A stretch of DNA of 64,000 nucleotides from Adiantum capillus-veneris (lineage: Eukaryota > Streptophyta > Polypodiopsida > Polypodiales > Pteridaceae): assembly GCA_014529385.2 (NCBI GenBank), contig CM043960.1:32349396-32413395 (forward strand). The letters run 5' to 3'. The position numbers were made by a program, and so were the translations under genes. Under the pieces are notes generated by a model. That model did no database searches and was not told the origin of the DNA. It saw only the letters and a list, made by a program, of their open reading frames with translations. Each line of letters begins with the position of its first letter. Position 1 is the first letter of the stretch. This document shows positions 23,585 to 33,190 of the stretch, one piece after another.

Positions 23585-23847
23585 TAAAGTGGAGGAGCTG
23601 GGAGCACAATGGAAGAGGAATACACACGCACACACTCACACACACACACCACCATAGCCACACACACAGGTTGAAGGGGGAGAGCCAATGTACTGTATGC
23701 TCCCTTTCTTTCTTTTCTTATCTTTTGCACTAAGGCACAATACACATTGTACTTAGTGTTAGTGGCTCACACAAGTGTATAGCTGTACACTTAGGGTTAG
23801 TGGCAGTTAGTGATGGGTGGTCGGCCACATGGACATTAAACCTAACA
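23585..23847 (-). repeat. Copia B 5' LTR
   Basis: 263 bp, aligning end to end with 18095-18357. The outer end reads CCTAACA, followed by the TSD AAGCA. The inner edge TAAAGTGG has lost the TG seen in the other LTR (TGAAGGGG). Confidence 0.9.
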
Positions 23848-23852
23848 AAGCA

Positions 23853-24396
23853 TTGGTAGGCTCTTAAGAGGATTTTTTGCTACTTGAGTGGCACTTTACA
23901 TCTTGGCTTGCTTTGTCCCAAGGGGGGATCATTACCGCCAGATTTACATGCTTTTGCAGACTTTGATTGGGCTGGTTTTTTGACACACAAGCGTCCCCAA
24001 GTGGTTTTTGTTTCATGCTCGGTAGTTCATGTATCTCATGGTTGAGCAAGAAGCAACCTACTATGGCCACTTCAAGACAGTCTTCACATCTACGATTGAG
24101 TGTGTATGGCTCAGACACTTTATGACTGATTTGGGTGTTGGACAGGACAATGCCAACACTATCTACACTAACAGTCAGAGCGCATTGGCAGTTGAGAGGA
24201 ACCCAATTTTTCATGCTCGCACAAAGCACATTGAGGTGCATTACCACTATGTCAGGGAGAGACTCTCAACAAGAGAGATGAGCTTGGCTTATGTGCCAAC
24301 ACAGGACAACCTTGCAGATCTTTTCCAAAGGCATTATCTCGTGAGAAGCTCAAAGCTTTTCGCAAAGCTTTGGGCTTACTTCCCTTTGTGGACTGA
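23853..24396 (+). pseudogene. Copia A RNase H and C-terminus, broken
   Basis: Continues Copia A after the Copia B insertion: a worn copy of YLSGTLHLG, then EQEATYYGHF, then DLGVGQDNANTIYTNSQSAL, HARTKHIEVHYHYVRERL and YVPTQDNLADL. It matches the end of Copia E at 27500-27785. A small deletion shifts the frame after LADLF. Confidence 0.8.
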
Positions 24397-24475
24397 TCAT
24401 GTCCTCACACGGCATGGCACTTCCCTATACTCTATGTGCCAGTTTTGATTCACTGCATCACTCCTAGGGGGGATT

Positions 24476-24704
24476 TGTTACCTTATACATGTGGTATTGA
24501 TGTGTGTAAACACACTTAGGACAGCTGAGGTATTTTTTCCCGCATGAGGAGGTTTTCCCCCCGTGCATTGTATAGGCACCCGTCACTCTAGGACTATCTT
24601 TATATTTCCAATGCACACTAAGTAATACACTCTTTGTTGTGTGCCTTGAGCTTCCTTTGTCTTCTCCAAGCTGTGTGTGTTTTCCTGCAACCCTAATTCC
24701 AACA
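24476..24704 (+). repeat. Copia A 3' LTR, 229 bp
   Basis: Starts TGTTACCTTATACATG after the polypurine tract CTAGGGGGGATT and ends ATTCCAACA. GCTTT follows. Same LTR family as C and E. Confidence 0.88.
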
Positions 24705-24709
24705 GCTTT

Positions 24710-25136
24710 AGTGAAATTTGTGGATGATAGATGTATTGTTTGAGATCTTACCTCAAGTGTTACAATTGTGGCATTTGACACTTTTTTTTGTGTGTGTGCT
24801 GTATAAGCTTAGTGCACATGACAAACTTATGGAAGATTCAAATGTGCAGTATGATCGGACGACTATTTCAAATGCAAAAATTAAGGCATGAACATTTTGG
24901 TCATTTGATTTTTTCAATTGTGCTTGGAGAATCTTATATCGTTGCTCATTGCCCCATCTCAAGGCACCACCTTCTAGACATGTTTGTGAGCTCTATATAT
25001 TGGGCAGAATGCAACATCTTAAGTTTCTAAACGATGGTTGTGTCTATGCTAGATTATAGTTTTTGTCCACATATGGCCCTATGAATACTCCACATTTTTG
25101 TAAGCATTTATAATTCCTAGCATTAATTCAAGGCAT
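24710..25136 (+). pseudogene. Old Copia D2, protease/pre-integrase fragment
   Basis: This is the target into which A and E inserted. The plus strand aligns with Copia C's pre-integrase region: GTGAAATTTGTGGATGAT (VKFVDD), then GTGGCATTTGACA, GCTGTATAAGCTTAGTG and TTTCAAATGCAAAAAT. It is full of stops and drift, so it is an older copy of the family. It resumes at 41927 after Copia E. Confidence 0.65.
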
Positions 25137-25141
25137 GCATT

Positions 25142-25369
25142 TGTTACCATATACATGCGATAGTGACGTGTGTCAACACACTTAAGACTGACGGGGCATT
25201 TTTTCCCTTACTAGGAGGTTTTTCCCCCCGTGCATTGTATATACGCCCATCACTCTAGGGCTATCTATCTTTCCATTGCACACTAAGTAAAACACTCTCT
25301 GTTATGTGCCTTGAGCTTCCTTCATCTTCTCCAAGCTGTGCGTGTTTTCTTGCATCCCTAATTCCAACA
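25142..25369 (+). repeat. Copia E 5' LTR, 228 bp
   Basis: Begins TGTTACCATATACATG, ends ATTCCAACA and is followed by the primer site. Preceded by the TSD GCATT. Confidence 0.92.
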
Positions 25370-25371
25370 AT

Positions 25372-25387
25372 TGGTATCAAAGCAGGT
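25372..25387 (+). other. Copia E primer binding site (tRNA-iMet)
   Basis: TGGTATCAAAGCAGG, one base off the standard TGGTATCAGAGC, two bases after the LTR. Confidence 0.85.
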
Positions 25388-25667
25388 TGCATCCTTGCAA
25401 GCTTAGTCACCAACAGCTCTAGCACACGCTTGCTCACTTTCTACGATTTATGTGAGCTTTGGCAAGCATCAGTAGCTCATTCCAGCCTCTGTTTCCACTA
25501 TAGACAGTACTGTGCAAGCTATTTTGTCATTTTGTGCAAAATTTTTGTCAGTGTTGTTTTCTTTATAACAGATCTCTTACAATCTTCTACGGTTTGTGCT
25601 ATATAGCATGTGTCATTCTTGCTTTGTTTCTCCTCTTTTCAAGCAGTTTTCACATCAGGTGCATCAT

Positions 25668-25842
25668 TTACCATAGCTGACAACAACACAAACGTGTTCA
25701 AGGTGTTTGCTATTGAGGATATTTTGGATGGCGACAATTACCCTATGTGGGCTTATATGATGCAACATGTCCTTGTGTCAAAGGGTGTTTGGAATATTGT
25801 GCAGGGCATTGATGTATGTCCTGTCCTGGTTCTGAGGATGTA
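25668..25842 (+). pseudogene. Copia E gag N-terminus, truncated
   Basis: Encodes IADNNTNVFKVFAIE, then LDGDNYPMWAYMMQHVLVSK and GVWNIVQGID, the N-terminal module of Copia gag that precedes the UBN2 domain. It loses its frame after about 25842, and the rest of gag is deleted. It shows what the broken start of Copia C looked like. Confidence 0.75.
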
Positions 25843-25889
25843 GGTGATGTTGAGGATGTTACAGGTTTTGGTGGCAGGATTGCAGCTGC

Positions 25890-26090
25890 CAGAGCTGCTT
25901 TGCCTCTGGCCGAGCAAGCTCTCACTTTATCCGATTTTTGTGAGCTTTGGTGAGTGTCCGTAGGTCGAAAAATATTTTGGGAAGCCTCGTAGAGCTTGAT
26001 CTACTCAGATTTTTGATTTGGGCTTATTTTGGCTTCTTTCTCCACTACAAGTAGTATTGCGCATACTATTTTGTCATTTTATGTCTAGCT
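25890..26090 (+). repeat. Second copy of the Copia leader at an internal deletion junction
   Basis: Blocks such as TTTGTGAGCTTTGG, CTCCACTACAAGTAGTATTG and CTATTTTGTCATTTTATG repeat, in order, sequences of the leader at about 25440-25550. Right after CATTTTATG the sequence switches to the segment before RT (TCTAGCTTATGTGATGTTGAGG), as in Copia A at about 15345. This is the join that removed protease and integrase. Confidence 0.65.
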
Positions 26091-26146
26091 TATGTGATGT
26101 TGAGGAACCATTGTCTTTTGATGAAGCATAAAATTCAAAAAATTGG

Positions 26147-27785
26147 ATGGCTTCCATGCAATCAGAATATGATGCACTTATTAAAAATGACACATGGACT
26201 TTATGTGATTTGCCTCCTGGCAAAAAGGCCATTGGTACAAAGTGGATTTACAAGTTGAAACGCAAGCCGGATCGTGAGATTGATCGCTATAAGGCTCGAC
26301 TTGTTGTAAAGGGTTATGGACATAAAAAAGGCATAGATTATGAAGATACTTTTGCTCCCACTTGTCGTATGACTATTGTGTGTTTTCTATGTGCATTGAC
26401 TTCTCATTTTGGTTGGGATGTACATCAGTCAGACATTGTTATCGCTTTCTTGAAGGGTGACATATTTGAGGAAGTTTATGTAACGTAGCCTTGTGGTTTT
26501 GTCTTTAAAGGGCAGGAAGATAAAGTGTGCAAATGTAAGGAAGCTTTATATGGGTTGAAGCATTCTCCTCGTGCTTGGTATGAGAAGGCTGATACTCATT
26601 TGGTCAAACGAGGCTTTTGTAACAATCCAACAGAAAGCACATTGTATGTAAAGCATGGGGTGATGTACTTCTCATTGTGGTTCTCTGTGTGGAGGGTTTG
26701 CTGATCACTAGACCAAATGAGAGATATATTGCTGAATTTAAGGCTGATTTGGCTACTTTTTCAAGATGAAAGATTTGGGGCTGTTGCATCATTACTTGGG
26801 CATATAGTTTAAGTAGTGTGACGGTGGTATTTCCTTGTGTCAAACAAGTTACATAGAGACATTGCTATGTAAGTTTGGACTTGTGGATTGCAAACCTATT
26901 GCCACTCCCATGGAAATAGCTTTGAAATTGAGTCTTCATGATGCTGGTGATCCTATCGATTTGGGGATGTTGCATCGTTACTTGGGCATACTATTTAAGC
27001 AGTGTGATGGTGGTATTGCCTTGTGTCAAACAAGGCAACCTATTGCCACTCGCATGGAAACACGTTTGAAATTGAGTCTTCATGATGTTAGTGATCCTAC
27101 CGATGTCACTCTTTACCAAACTGTTGTTGGCTGCCTTATTTATGTATGCAACACAAGGCCGTATATTCAATTTGCAGTCTCACAGGTCATCAGATTTATG
27201 CATAGCCTCGGGTTTAAGCATCGGCAAACTGTCAAGAGGATTTTTTTCTACTTGAGTGGCACTTTACATCTTGGCTTGTTTTATCACAAGGGGGGACCAT
27301 TACCGCCAGATTTACATGCCTTTTTGGACTCAGATTGGGCTGCTTGTGTTTACACGCGAGTGTCCACAAGTGGCTTTGGTTTTATGCTCGACAGTTCATG
27401 CATATTATGTTTGAGCAAGAATCAACCTACTATGGCCACTTCCAGTTGTGAGGCTGAGTACAGAGCAGTCTTCACAGCTACGGTTTAAGGTATATGGTTA
27501 AAACGCCTTATGGATGATTTGGGTGTTGGACAGGACACTGCCAACACTATTTACACTGATAGTCAGAGCGCATTGGTAGTTGCGTGGAAACCAATTTTTC
27601 ATGCTCGCACAAAGCACATTGAGGTGCATTACCACTATCTCAGGGAGAGGCTCTCAGTGGGAGAGATCAGCTTGGCTTATGTGCCAACACATGACAACCT
27701 TGGAGATCTTTTCACAAAGGCATTGTCCCATAAGAAGTTCAAAGCTTTCCGCAAAGCTTTGGGCTTACTCCCCTTTGTGGACTGA
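26147..27785 (+). pseudogene. Copia E reverse transcriptase-RNase H, broken
   Basis: RT opens with SEYDALIKNDTWTLCDLP, GTKWIYKLKRKPD, RYKARLVVKGYGHKKG and HQSDIVIAFLKGDI, with a stop where Q would be before PCGF. Next come ALYGLKHSPRAWYEK and a damaged catalytic region near 26690 (YVDD not readable). A direct duplication (about 26780-26960 and 26965-27095) repeats LLHxYLGI...KLSLHD. RNase H follows (FLDSDWAACV, KNQPTMATSSCEAEYRA to 27488, then TIYTDSQSALVV and HYHYLRERL), ending LGLLPFVD at 27785. Several stops and shifts. Confidence 0.8.
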
Positions 27786-27853
27786 TCATGTTCTCACAGG
27801 GCATGCCACTTCCATATACTCTATGTGCCAGCTCTCATTCACCGCATCACTCC

Positions 27854-27865
27854 CATGGGGGGATT
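27854..27865 (+). other. Copia E polypurine tract
   Basis: CATGGGGGGATT directly before the LTR start TGTAACC. Copies A and D2 have the equivalent CTAGGGGGGATT / CTAGGGGGGACT. Confidence 0.8.
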
Positions 27866-27962
27866 TGTAACCATATACATGTGGTAGTGATGTATGTGAA
27901 CACACTTAGGACCACCGGGGAATTTTTTCCCTCACTAGGAGGTTTTTCCCCTTGTGCATTGT
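27866..27962 (+). repeat. Copia E 3' LTR, left piece
   Basis: TGTAACCATATACATG to GTGCATTGT. It stops where the gypsy LTR begins. The other copies continue ATATACGCCC, which here is found at 41792 onward. Confidence 0.9.
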
Positions 27963-28199
27963 TGTGTGCTCCTTGCCGCACTGTCGAAGCAAGGGACTTG
28001 CCTAACACTGTGTGCGAGCCACAGACGGCTCCAAGCACACAACTAGCTTAACTAGTAAGCTCAAAAGAGGGCAATGGTGTGTCACTCACCGCTCTATGCT
28101 CCTGCCGTGGAGGATTCCTCGCCGTGAAGAAGAAGGAGATGCCGCTACGTCGCGCTCAACCACTTCACCGCCGTCGTGCCGCCGCAATGCTCGATCGCA

Positions 28200-28239
<40 letters not shown>

Positions 28240-28563
28240 AGGAGGTGAAGAAGAAGAATATGGAGATGGAGATGGAGCAAGAGCACTCTTCTATTGCACA
28301 AATGAGAGAATGAGTGAATTTTAGGTTTAGTTGGCTTTTATATGAGCTCACCCCATTCACACTTGGGTGCCCATGCTTAGCCAACTAATCCCTTGAATGT
28401 CCAAGTTATAGTGTGCCTCTCATCGGCGATCACTCTTACCCTTTTCCTATTGGACCGACAAGCCCGGTACCTGACTCTACCAAATAAATAATACAATGTC
28501 CACCGTAGGTTACAACGTCCGTCTCGTAGGTGATAGGGTGTCCGTGAGCCGTGAGGGTTAACA
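27963..28563 (-). repeat. Gypsy 3' LTR, 601 bp
   Basis: Plus-strand ends are TGTGTGCTCC and GGGTTAACA. It contains a (CT)n(CA)n microsatellite at 28199-28239 and a TATA-like TATAAAA (minus strand, 28336-28342). Confidence 0.93.
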
Positions 28564-28580
28564 TGCCCCCCTTCCTGATG
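28564..28580 (-). other. Gypsy polypurine tract
   Basis: The minus strand reads CATCAGGAAGGGGGGCA immediately before the LTR start TGTTAACCC. Confidence 0.8.
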
Positions 28581-29988
28581 TAGATTCCGTCCTCGAAAGC
28601 TATTGAGTTGAAGCTCGTAGGTCGAGGTGGAAGAGCATTTGAGATGAATGTCCTTAGCCTTCATTAGTCACTGCAAAATCAAACAACATTGCACAGTAAT
28701 TGCATTCTCATAAGCGATTAAAAGCATATGCAATTTTAGGCAGACAATTGATTGGTAACAGAATTTTAAACAATTTGTTAGCAATAAGCATTAAATTGCA
28801 ATGTAATCAAATGCATAAACACATGTAAAGGTAAAAAATTAAACAAGTCTGGGGTCACTAATTTAACGGTCGAAAGGCACTAGAGATCGACTATTAATAC
28901 CATGGGTAAGCTTCTTAATTTTCTCTGGTTAATTAAGTTGTTTAATCGCGAGAACCAAGTATTTCATGTTCGAGGGCTGACTAGAGGCTATACCTAGAGG
29001 ACCTTGTAGTTAAGCTACGATAAAAGGAATTTCTCATGAAATCATCGCCTGACTGATTACCTTTTCTTTGACCCCCCAAAGTCTTTTCACAGTGATTCAA
29101 TTTGATGTGTGTGCTTATTTTGTATGCCTTGGGTTCTTTGCTTTTCAAGGAAAAGCGACCACACTGGGAACCTCTAGGGCTCTAGTACCATAGGCAATAC
29201 ATGTGAGTGAAGTACCAAATCAAGCTGAGATTTCTCTTCCAGCTTAAGATTTTACATTGTGGCACTTTGATTTTTTGTTTGTTCATTTCAGCATTTTAAT
29301 TTTGTAACTTTGGGGGGTCATATAACACTGATACACCTCCCCAAGCTCATCACACTAGTAAAATCCCTTTATAATACTTAAGCTAAAGGTCAATAGGGTC
29401 AAGCCCACTAGAAAGCCCTAGTACATTTCACACAATGCTGCCTAAATCGGATTAAGAACCTAAGTAACCATTGCTTATTAGGAAGGCATTCCCCATGGTA
29501 TTAAGAGAAGATTTCTAACACCTAGCTTGGTCAAACTAGCTTAGTCGAACTGCTTGACTTTTAAACCTAGACAAGTGATTATGACAAAAAATTACATTGA
29601 ATTAACTGTTTGATACTAAGCAAATGCGGTGAATATTAGGCTACCAATCACAATTAAAGCAGACAAACATGGATGCAAAATAGATAGGGGCAATGCTAAT
29701 GGACAAAAAACACATGTTTGTGTTGATGGTCGCGCTTGATGTGAAGTGTGAACGAGAGAAAGGTTCCATGAAGGTCCAAATCCTATCAATAGCAACACGC
29801 TCCTGTACACACTAGGAAACAAAAGGAATACCTCCACGAGGCACATTAGTGGGAAAAGGTACCAACACTTATTGAACACAACAAAAAACATAAGGAACCC
29901 TAACCTAATTACTTGCACTCCCCCTAGAGAGTCAAGGGAATAGGATATTGTAGAGGTTGGGGGGAAACCCTAAGGCTAAACCCCTATC
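28581..29988 (-). other. Gypsy 3' untranslated region
   Basis: About 1.4 kb of AT-rich sequence between the last element ORF and the polypurine tract. No supported ORF on either strand. Confidence 0.6.
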
Positions 29989-30354
29989 CTAGTCGTCGAG
30001 ATAAACAAAGTCATCATCCATGAGACCATATGTGCCATCCGTGTAGTCCTGTAAATTTTCTTCTTCATCATAGGTGCCCATGTTTACTAAGAAGGTCACT
30101 AGACGCCTATAGTCATCTTGGTCAAAAGGGTAGGCTTGTGCAATGGGAGAAACGCTCTCTACTAAGTATGGATCAGACGTGGTCAAGAGACGTATCAGCC
30201 ATTCTAACTCCTCAAAATTCCTCTCACATGCTAGCGTACCTATCAAATCCCATTCACATGCAAGCACTGGAAAGACCATGTGAAATATTTGTGAAAAGTA
30301 ACGAGGGTACCTCTCACCCAAGGCATAAGTGGATGACTCTAGCGTACTAGCCAT
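29989..30354 (-). CDS. Gypsy accessory ORF: small acidic protein of unknown function
   Basis: An ATG at 30354 opens an uninterrupted 121-codon frame ending in a strongly acidic tail (DGTYGLMDDDFVYLDD). It contains ERYPRYFSQIF, ACERNFEELEWLIRLLT and AYPFDQDDYRRLVTFL, a composition typical of a real protein. There is no signal peptide or membrane span. It lies between the pol-derived ORF and the 3' LTR, where some plant gypsy elements carry extra ORFs. I recognise no family. It has no stop or frameshift although the pol genes have several, but it is short enough for that to be chance. Confidence 0.5.
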   Translation of the reverse strand: MASTLESSTYALGERYPRYFSQIFHMVFPVLACEWDLIGTLACERNFEELEWLIRLLTTSDPYLVESVSPIAQAYPFDQDDYRRLVTFLVNMGTYDEEENLQDYTDGTYGLMDDDFVYLDD

Positions 30355-30651
30355 ATCTGTACACGCAAATAGATGATGGTTAGAGTGCAAATATTACAAG
30401 GGTCGTGTTCTTGTGCATAATTTGTTTTTATGATTTTGTGTTATGGCTCTTGCTCTTTTACTTTTTTATCTTGTTTTTGTGAGTATAAGGCTTTATATAT
30501 ACATTCCCTAAGATTGGAGATTAAGAGGTCACGGAGAAAGGTTGAGAGGGAAGCAAGTGAATAATGGATGTCCACAAACACTCCCCCCTTCCTTGGGTAG
30601 ATCATACCGTTTGAAATGATGTCGTCACCCTTTGAAACTAGTTGTTCCAAG

Positions 30652-32125
30652 TTGTTATAGGTGAAGATTTTTGCCAGTAGTTTTCTATTACCTTAGGTGC
30701 CTCGTCGAGTTGCAAGGGTGGTAAGGTACTCTCCCAGGATCGAACTTGAAGTGGTTCATCAGGTGATTCTTGAACACTGGAAGGTGTGGATTCCTTTGTA
30801 GCTTCATGGAGGTCCACTATTGTAGGTGGAGGCTATGTAGAAGCTTTTACCTCTATGGATGTATTACATGAGGAGCTAGAAGCTTCATGGAACTCCCCCC
30901 TTTCTGAGCTAGGTGGAATAAATTGGTTTTGCCTTGGAGCCCAAACTAGCTCTCGACTAGGTGTGTAGCATTCTGTGATCTTTCCCTTCCCACGGTCTGC
31001 CATTGGCTTTAGCGTTACACTGTTTGACTCATATGGGTTTTTTGTCGATAGGGAAGGACACATTTTACGTTTAGGTACCCAAATTTGCTCATTTCCATCA
31101 TAGTAGCCTTGGGCTTCTAATAGTTGTTTTGGAATCCATCGTGATTTGGTCTTGACTCTCCTAGGGCGCACTCTTGGTTTTCCGGGGAAATTTTTTCTTG
31201 GAATGGATGGGAGGGTTGAGGTAGTTGGAAGTAAGGCCTTGGGGACCCATTGATATGTACTCTTAGGTCGTGCAGGTTGAGTACTTGCAATATTACTGCT
31301 TGTTGCAACTACAAGTGTTGAAATGCTAGGTTCATGGGTAGCCGGCAAAGACGAGTTAACCACCTTGGCTTGTGAATGTTGGCTATCCTTCAACTTTGCT
31401 AGAGTTTGCAACGTAGGTGACTTTGCTTGAATGATAGGGGTAAGAGTCAGTGGTCGCGTCGTGACACTACCACTATCCCAATCAATAGTGCATTTGGTTG
31501 CCAACATCCACGTGCGTCCCAGGTTGACGTTGCCTTCCATAGCTCCCGCGGGCATGACTAGAAACCTCTGCACTATGCTTCCATTGTCATAGACAACATG
31601 GATTTGAAGGACTCCAAGAATAGCAGTTTTCTTTTTATTAATGCCCTTGACTTGCATCGTACTCAGGGATAGGGTCGGTTTCCCTAATTGACACCAAACT
31701 CCATAGGATAACAAATTGTGTTTAGCTCCCGTATCTAATAAGGCATTGTATAGTACTTTCCCATAGGGGCTATTTAGCTCAATTGGGTATCGTAGGGGTG
31801 GCTCAGATTCTAATGAGTCGTCATCTGTGTCCTCGAAAAATGCTTGCGTGATTCCCAGATTAGCCTCTCGTTGGCGTCTAAGACGTTGTTGTCGTTCTCG
31901 AGCCTCAACTCTTGCTTGGATTTTTCTAAGCTCTACTTGTTCCTTGGCAGCCTTGTTTTGATGGATGGCTTGCAACTCTTCCTGGCTTAGAGGATCATAA
32001 TATCTTTTGAATTTACTCCCATTAAGGAATCCAATGGTTTCAACTCCATCTAGAGTCTCCACACGAATGGTACCTTGCGGGGTAATTTCACACACTCGAT
32101 ATGGTCCCTTACCAGCGTATTTCAA
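30652..32125 (-). CDS. Gypsy pol 3' extension: integrase tail, second retropepsin-like domain, W-x-P-K tail
   Basis: The frame is open for 430 codons (32125-30833), beginning at a TTG; it would join the integrase by correcting one base. Residues 1-45 are the integrase C-terminal tail (GKGPYRV, then GSKFKRYYD). Residues 50-90 are a charged Q/R-rich helix. Residues 113-216 form a retropepsin-like domain: ALLDTGAKHNLLS with the catalytic DTGA at 131-134, and NLGRTWM at 201-207 for the second psi-loop motif. The tail repeats W-x-P-K/R at W293, W330, W349 and W395. After a TAG at 30833 the same frame stays coding-like to a stop at about 30652, so that TAG is probably a mutation of CAG. The domain calls come from motifs only. 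Confidence 0.7.
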
Positions 32126-33190
32126 TTTCTTCTTTCATTACGTACCCCGTACATAACAACTTTATCACCAACCTTGATGTCTTTATCCTTTAAATGTCTA
32201 TCAAACCACTTCTTTCTCCTATCCTTCTCCACTAGAGCATTTCGCACAGCTAATTGCCTCTCTTCATCTAGCCTTTCCAGGATATATAATCGCCCCACTA
32301 AGGGGTTACCATCCCAACCTTCTTGAGAAGCTACTCGAAGACTAGGAATGACAAACTCCCATGGCATAACTGCTTCTTGGCCATACACCATCTTAAACGG
32401 TGTGCAATTAATAACAACTTTATACGCAGTACGATAAGCCCATAAAGCTGATGTAAGCTTTAGGTCCCAATCAGTGCGATGAGCCTCAACTGTCTTTGTC
32501 AAAATGGAGATGAGAGTTTTGTTGGTACTCTCAGCTTGGCCATTTGCTTGGGGATAATAGGGTGTAGACTTGTGGTGAGATATCATGAAGTTTGATGTGA
32601 GTTCTTTTATTACTTCATTTATAAAATGAGTTCCATTGTCACTCACAAGTTCAAAGGGGCATCCAAAACGTGTGATAATGTTCTCAAAGAGGAACTTAGC
32701 TGTTGTTTTTGCATCCGCCCATTTGGTTACATAGTCGGTAGCCACAATGATATATCGTGATTGCGTGTTACGTGCAGCCAGACTAATCGGTCCTATAAAG
32801 TCTAAGCCCCACTTTTCAAATGGTTGGGTTACCTTGATGGGATGTAGAGGCATCCTATCCCTTCTTTGTGGCTTCTTGAAGCGTTGGCATTCATCACATC
32901 CCTTTGCAAAAAGTGATGCATCCTTAAACAGAGTGGGCCACCAATAGCCCGACTGTAAGATCTTTCGGGCAGTCAACTTTCCTGAAAAGTGACCACCAGC
33001 TACGCCCATGTGTGCCTCTTGTAGAATATATAAATACTCATCCTTGCGGGCATAGCGTCTAAGAACATCATTGTTTCCTCTCTTATAGAGAGTTCCAACC
33101 AGTAAGGAATAGGGTTCGCATTCCTTGATTAATTTTCGAGCTATATCTTTTCGCAGCTCTTTGGGTGGAAAACCATTAACTAAGAAGTTA
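32122..33190 (-). CDS. Gypsy integrase
   Basis: The frame begins near 33190 (VNGFPPKELRKDIARKL), with the first ATG at 33009. It contains the H2C2 zinc finger (AHMGVAGGH, then CDEC) and the core with the complete triad. Counted from the 33009 Met these are Asp70 (GLDFIGP), Asp124 (VSDNGTHF) and Glu160 (NGQAESTNK), with 35 residues between the last two. The enzyme joins element cDNA to chromosomal DNA in the nucleus. The frame ends at 32122 with ERRN, where one missing base in an A-run separates it from its tail in the next ORF. Catalytically the core looks intact. Confidence 0.88.

Larger units (their letters stand above)
18095..23847 (-). mobile_element. Copia B, full-length minus-strand Ty1/copia element (5.75 kb)
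   Basis: Two 263-bp LTRs (18095-18357 and 23585-23847) bound the element. The TSD AAGCA is perfect (18090-18094 and 23848-23852). By eye the LTRs differ at about 10 positions (about 96% identity), so this is one of the younger insertions. Between them lie an iMet primer site, gag-pol on the minus strand and a polypurine tract. All coding domains are present but frameshifts break the ORF. It inserted into the RT/RNase H region of Copia A. Confidence 0.93.
14542..24704 (+). mobile_element. Copia A, 5'-truncated, carrying two nested insertions
   Basis: Plus-strand Copia of the same family as C and E. It begins inside the integrase core at 14542 and continues through RT and RNase H to a 3' LTR at 24476-24704. 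It is interrupted by an R-family repeat (16262-18011) and by Copia B (18095-23847). Joining 14542-16261, 18012-18094 and 23853-24704 restores collinearity with Copia E. The bases after the 3' LTR (GCTTT, 24705-24709) should be its TSD, but no intact left partner is present. Confidence 0.8.

Noticed and set aside
29616-29918. 100-codon minus-strand ORF in the gypsy 3' UTR
   Set aside because: Hydrophobic low-complexity translation of T-rich sequence, no ATG context or motif; not comparable with the acidic ORF at 29989-30354.
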